DNA of 18,334 nt from Clostridia bacterium (GTDB lineage: Bacteria > Bacillota > Clostridia > Oscillospirales > CAG-272): positions 1 through 18,334 of the forward strand of contig JAFTMP010000020.1 in assembly GCA_017452335.1 (NCBI GenBank), in the 5' to 3' direction. Position numbers and translations under genes: made by a program. The notes below the pieces were generated by a model. That model searched no databases and was not told the DNA's origin. It saw nothing but the letters and a program-made list of their open reading frames with translations. Of this stretch, positions 15,626 to 18,334 are shown in pieces. The first letter of the stretch is position 1. Every line of letters begins with the position of its first letter.

Positions 15626-16126
15626 TTATCGCAAATTATAAAAGTTTCGCAGTCCCCCGCCCCCGGTGTGCGCATGGCAAATGGCAATGGCAAGGGCATC
15701 TGCCGTATCATCTAATTTCAGTTCCGGTCCGATATGTAAAATGGAGCGCACCATGGCGATGACCTGCTTTTTCTCGGCGCGTCCGTATCCAACCACCGCG
15801 CCTTTGACTTGAAGAGGCGTATACTCGGCAATGCTCACGCCCTTCTTGCGGGCGGACAGTAAGATCACGCCCCGTGCCTCGGCAACGGCAATGGCTGTGG
15901 TATGGTTGGTATTGAAGAACAGCTCCTCCACCGCCATTTCATCGGGGTGATAGCGCTCGATGAGCTCCTCCATCCCCTTGTGGATCATCAGCAGCCGATC
16001 CTCCACCTTGGTGCCCGCAGGGGTGGTGATGGCACCAAAATCCAAGACCCTAAATCTGGACGCCTGATATTCAATGATCCCATAGCCCACAATGGCAAGC
16101 CCGGGGTCAATTCCCAAAATAATCAT
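15626..16126 (-). CDS. ruvC: Holliday junction resolvase RuvC
   Basis: A 166-residue endonuclease that cuts Holliday junctions symmetrically. The RNase-H-like catalytic acids are visible: Asp 7 in GIDPG, Glu 67 or 68 in AVEELFF, and Asp 140 and Asp 143 in LDDTADAL. The ATG at 16126 is chosen over the in-frame ATG at 16141 because GGAAGG (16133-16138) lies 6 bases before it and because the promoter start site falls near 16148, leaving no leader for the longer form. It is the first gene of the ruvCAB operon. Confidence 0.96.
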   Translation of the reverse strand: MIILGIDPGLAIVGYGIIEYQASRFRVLDFGAITTPAGTKVEDRLLMIHKGMEELIERYHPDEMAVEELFFNTNHTTAIAVAEARGVILLSARKKGVSIAEYTPLQVKGAVVGYGRAEKKQVIAMVRSILHIGPELKLDDTADALAIAICHAHTGGGGLRNFYNLR

Positions 16127-16154
16127 CGCATACCTTCCCATAATAATTCATTAT

Positions 16155-16183
16155 ATTATATCACATTCATTTTCTCTTGTCAA
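16155..16183 (-). promoter_or_regulatory. Consensus sigma-A promoter for ruvCAB
   Basis: On the minus strand a perfect TTGACA (16183-16178), a 17-base spacer and a perfect TATAAT (16160-16155) are present. Transcription would start near 16148, about 22 bases before the ruvC ATG. No LexA/DinR-like box is obvious next to it. Confidence 0.92.
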
Positions 16184-16316
16184 AGGGTTTCTCTACATCT
16201 TTACAAAATATTCACCGATCCGCGCGCCCTCCTCCCTTCCCCTTCCGCCGTTTTTTCTTTGTACCCCAAAAACGAGTTGTTTGCTGTAAAAAAATTCACG
16301 TTTTTTTGTTTTTCTA
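16184..16316. other. Spacer between the two divergent promoters
   Basis: This 133-base stretch lies between the ruvC -35 box and the -35 box of the peptidase gene. It contains a pyrimidine-rich run (16227-16250) and A/T-rich stretches around 16287-16312, but I see no gene, clear operator or terminator. Confidence 0.4.
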
Positions 16317-16345
16317 TTGACTTTTGCGCAAAGAAGCCCTAAAAT
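16317..16345 (+). promoter_or_regulatory. Sigma-A-type promoter for the papain-like peptidase gene
   Basis: TTGACT (16317-16322), a 17-base spacer and TAAAAT (16340-16345) match the consensus at ten of twelve positions. The predicted start lies near 16352, giving a leader of about 58 bases before the ATG at 16410. Confidence 0.85.
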
Positions 16346-16409
16346 GGAAAGTGGGAGTTTTTATGCTCTTCCAAAAAAATGACTCAAAAGCGATTTGAAA
16401 GGTACTATT

Positions 16410-18239
16410 ATGAAAAAGACCGTACTTCCTGCTTATGCAAGCTTGTGGGGCACCACTCATTGCCCCTCCATTGATAACCAGGGTGCCATCGGCTCCTGTG
16501 CATCCCAGGCGATCACCAGAACCCAGTTCTCCAACGCCTTCTCCCGTCATCTGCACAAGATCGACGCAGACAGCACCTTCTCTCCCAGAGATGATAAGAA
16601 TCAGTGCTTTGCCCCCAAATTCACCTTCACCCTGTCGGGTGCCGGAACCATTTGGGTATATGAAATTTTAAAGGAACACGGATGCGTGTTCACCGATGAC
16701 TGCGCCTTCTCCAAGGACGAAAAGGGCGGCCACAGAGCCAAGGACAAAGAGGGCAACCTCTACACCCAAACCACCTGCTCCCCTGCCGCAACCGAGGGGC
16801 TGATGGAAAAGGCAATGGAAAACCGCATCAGCAATTTCGAGCAGATCTGGTTCACCAAGCCTCCCTATAATGAAAAGCTGACCACAAGCGAAGAGGGCAG
16901 AAAGCTCGTCGAGCGCATCAAGGCGGCGATCGTACACGGTGATGCCGTCGTAACGGGCGGCTATCCCTCCAGATGGATCTACGGAAAGCTGGACGGTTGC
17001 GGAAACATCGGTAAGGTTGGTGAAAACACCATCGTTGCCGCATCGGGAAGTGCCGGCGGCGGACATCAGGTAACCATCATCGGCTACGACGACGAGGTGA
17101 CCGCTACCTTTGCAGGCGTGAAGATGAGAGGCGCGTTCCTGGTTGCCAACTCCTACGGAGAAGGCTGGATGAACGGAGGTCTTACCTGGGCGATGTACGA
17201 CGCGCTCAACACCGTCTCCGAATTCGCCGCGCTAAACAACGGCAAGCTCTATTCGGGCAGAATGTCTCTGACCCCTGCACAGGATATGTGCATGTTCCCC
17301 GGCTCCCTTGCCACCGCAAATCAGCTTCTTGCCTTCAAGGCTGAGGGCAGTGTAACGGTAGCGGGCAAGGAATATACCGCCTACACCATCCAGGACGATG
17401 CCAGCAGAAAGTATCTCTGCTACAAAAAGGAAGCGTCCGACAGATCCCTTTATCTGTCCGATGAAAACGAGGGGTGCCGCTTCGTCCTTCTGCCCTACGC
17501 AGACATCATGGGCTGGGAAAAGGCAGATGCCGCAAACAGAAGCGAAGAATTTGAAAAGAGCGTTTGGGTGTACGCCGTAGATAAAGAGGGCGATGAATAC
17601 GGCTTCAAGATGCTGGACGCAGGACTGGGCTTCTCAAGCTCGGGCAGAAAGGTGGGCATTGCCACCCACAACGGCGGCAGATACCCTGCCGCAAAATCCT
17701 GGGAGCTGAGCGCTGAGCCTGCAGAGGAATTCACCGCAAAGCTGTCCATCACCGCAGGCAAGGACGTGGAAGCAGAGAGAAACTGGGTATTTGACCAGTT
17801 TGCATTCCTCAACTGGGAAAAGGATATGAACGTCGGCATGCCCGCATATTACGTGAAGGCAACTGTAAACGCCAATGACCGCGACTGCTTCAAGCTGGTG
17901 CTCACCAGAAAAGAAAAGGGCAAGGCACAGGCAAAGACTTACGTGCCCGCACTGTTCCGCTATGCGGAATATCACCCCATCTTCTGCGACCGCAAGAAGG
18001 GCGAATATCTCAACTTCGAGGGTGTGAAGAAGGGCGGCATGGCAACAGGCTATTTCGCATTTCCCCTTGACGAGCTGTTAAAGCTGCCCAAGGGCAAGAG
18101 CTTCACCGATTATGAGTGGGGTATCCGCTTAAAGAAGGGCAGAAAGGGCAAGGCAGAGCTCATCGAAGCAAGCCTGCTTACCGGCAACAAGGAAGTGCTG
18201 GCAAGCGGCAAGGGTAACGAGATCGTATTTGAGATCTGA
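16410..18239 (+). CDS. Papain-like (family C1) cysteine peptidase without visible signal peptide or propeptide
   Basis: A 609-residue protein. The ATG at 16410 is chosen because GAAAGG (16397-16402) sits 7 bases upstream; the TTG at 16395 would overlap that site. The papain fold begins at once: the oxyanion Gln 24 and nucleophile Cys 30 lie in NQGAIGSCAS (23-32), the catalytic His 219 in GGGHQVTIIGYDD (216-228) and the Asn 247 in ANSYGEGWMNGG (246-257), which replaces the common NSWGxxWG. After about residue 290 a 320-residue region without recognised domain follows, rich in Lys, Tyr and Asp, possibly beta-rich and substrate- or surface-binding. Bacterial C1 peptidases are usually exported with a signal peptide and often a propeptide; neither is visible, so the protein may be cytoplasmic or leave by another route. 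Confidence is high for fold and catalytic triad, low for location and role. Confidence 0.88.
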   Translation: MKKTVLPAYASLWGTTHCPSIDNQGAIGSCASQAITRTQFSNAFSRHLHKIDADSTFSPRDDKNQCFAPKFTFTLSGAGTIWVYEILKEHGCVFTDDCAFSKDEKGGHRAKDKEGNLYTQTTCSPAATEGLMEKAMENRISNFEQIWFTKPPYNEKLTTSEEGRKLVERIKAAIVHGDAVVTGGYPSRWIYGKLDGCGNIGKVGENTIVAASGSAGGGHQVTIIGYDDEVTATFAGVKMRGAFLVANSYGEGWMNGGLTWAMYDALNTVSEFAALNNGKLYSGRMSLTPAQDMCMFPGSLATANQLLAFKAEGSVTVAGKEYTAYTIQDDASRKYLCYKKEASDRSLYLSDENEGCRFVLLPYADIMGWEKADAANRSEEFEKSVWVYAVDKEGDEYGFKMLDAGLGFSSSGRKVGIATHNGGRYPAAKSWELSAEPAEEFTAKLSITAGKDVEAERNWVFDQFAFLNWEKDMNVGMPAYYVKATVNANDRDCFKLVLTRKEKGKAQAKTYVPALFRYAEYHPIFCDRKKGEYLNFEGVKKGGMATGYFAFPLDELLKLPKGKSFTDYEWGIRLKKGRKGKAELIEASLLTGNKEVLASGKGNEIVFEI

Positions 18240-18323
18240 TGCCCGCCCGTCTTATAGGACTTTCGGTTTTCAAACCACAAAAAAATAAAACACATAACAA
18301 AGAAAAGAACGGAGGACACTGTT

Positions 18324-18334
18324 TTGAAAAAACT
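18324..18334 (+). CDS. Start of a further plus-strand gene, truncated by the window edge
   Basis: GGAGGA (18311-18316) is followed after 7 bases by TTG and two AAA codons (Met-Lys-Lys), an N-terminus common in exported proteins. Only three full codons are present, so no product can be named. No clear terminator separates it from the peptidase gene 84 bases upstream; read-through from the peptidase promoter is possible. Confidence 0.5.

Noticed and set aside
16127..16141. ATG at 16141 as the start of ruvC
   Set aside because: It would leave about 7 bases of leader after the predicted transcription start and no ribosome site, while the ATG at 16126 has GGAAGG 6 bases upstream and gives the standard RuvC N-terminus.
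16395..16409. TTG at 16395 as the start of the peptidase gene
   Set aside because: The GAAAGG ribosome site overlaps this codon and is correctly spaced for the ATG at 16410.
1..18334. CRISPR arrays, transposases, integrases, tRNA or rRNA genes
   Set aside because: I looked for regularly spaced direct repeats, terminal inverted repeats, recombinase motifs and cloverleaf patterns and found none; nearly all of the window is explained by ordinary coding genes.

Overview
The window looks like a chromosomal segment of an anaerobic member of the Bacillota, class Clostridia (Oscillospirales-like by inference). This rests on a ClpE-type Clp ATPase with an N-terminal zinc finger, an ecfA1-ecfA2-ecfT-truA block, a DUF5711-like membrane propeller protein, purine-rich Shine-Dalgarno sites, frequent GTG/TTG starts and near-consensus sigma-A promoters. 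Base composition is moderate. I see no tRNA, rRNA, CRISPR array, insertion sequence or phage gene.

Left part (1-2684, plus strand): the 3' end of an AMP-forming acyl-CoA/acyl-ACP ligase, a small acyl carrier protein, and a membrane-anchored NERD-like protein that has lost most of its expected catalytic residues. A strong terminator follows. Next, behind its own promoter, comes a CDP-alcohol phosphatidyltransferase (PssA type) with a changed signature motif. Ligase, carrier protein and phospholipid enzyme suggest a lipid-metabolism theme. A long hairpin closes this part against the convergent minus-strand genes.

Middle part (2685-13604, minus strand, read right to left): a class I SAM-dependent methyltransferase; ecfA1, ecfA2 and ecfT, which overlap and encode the energizing module of an ECF vitamin/micronutrient transporter; truA (tRNA pseudouridine synthase); a DUF5711-like one-pass membrane beta-propeller protein; a ClpE-like AAA+ unfoldase; and a full-length protein with the P-type cation ATPase fold in which every catalytic motif is replaced. 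That last gene is the most unusual in the window: an intact reading frame that appears to encode a pseudo-ATPase, 37 bases downstream of clpE.

Right part (13605-18334): a 236-base intergenic stretch packed with about five consecutive hairpins, then the Holliday-junction operon ruvC-ruvA-ruvB (minus strand) driven by a promoter with perfect -35 and -10 boxes. Diverging from it is a plus-strand gene with its own good promoter for a papain-like (C1) cysteine peptidase that has no visible signal peptide or propeptide. The first codons of another plus-strand gene lie at the right edge.

Best candidates for something undescribed: the pseudo-P-type ATPase and its linkage to clpE and the DUF5711-like gene; the leaderless papain-like peptidase; the degenerate NERD-like protein in the acyl carrier operon; and the hairpin cluster between ruvB and the methyltransferase gene.
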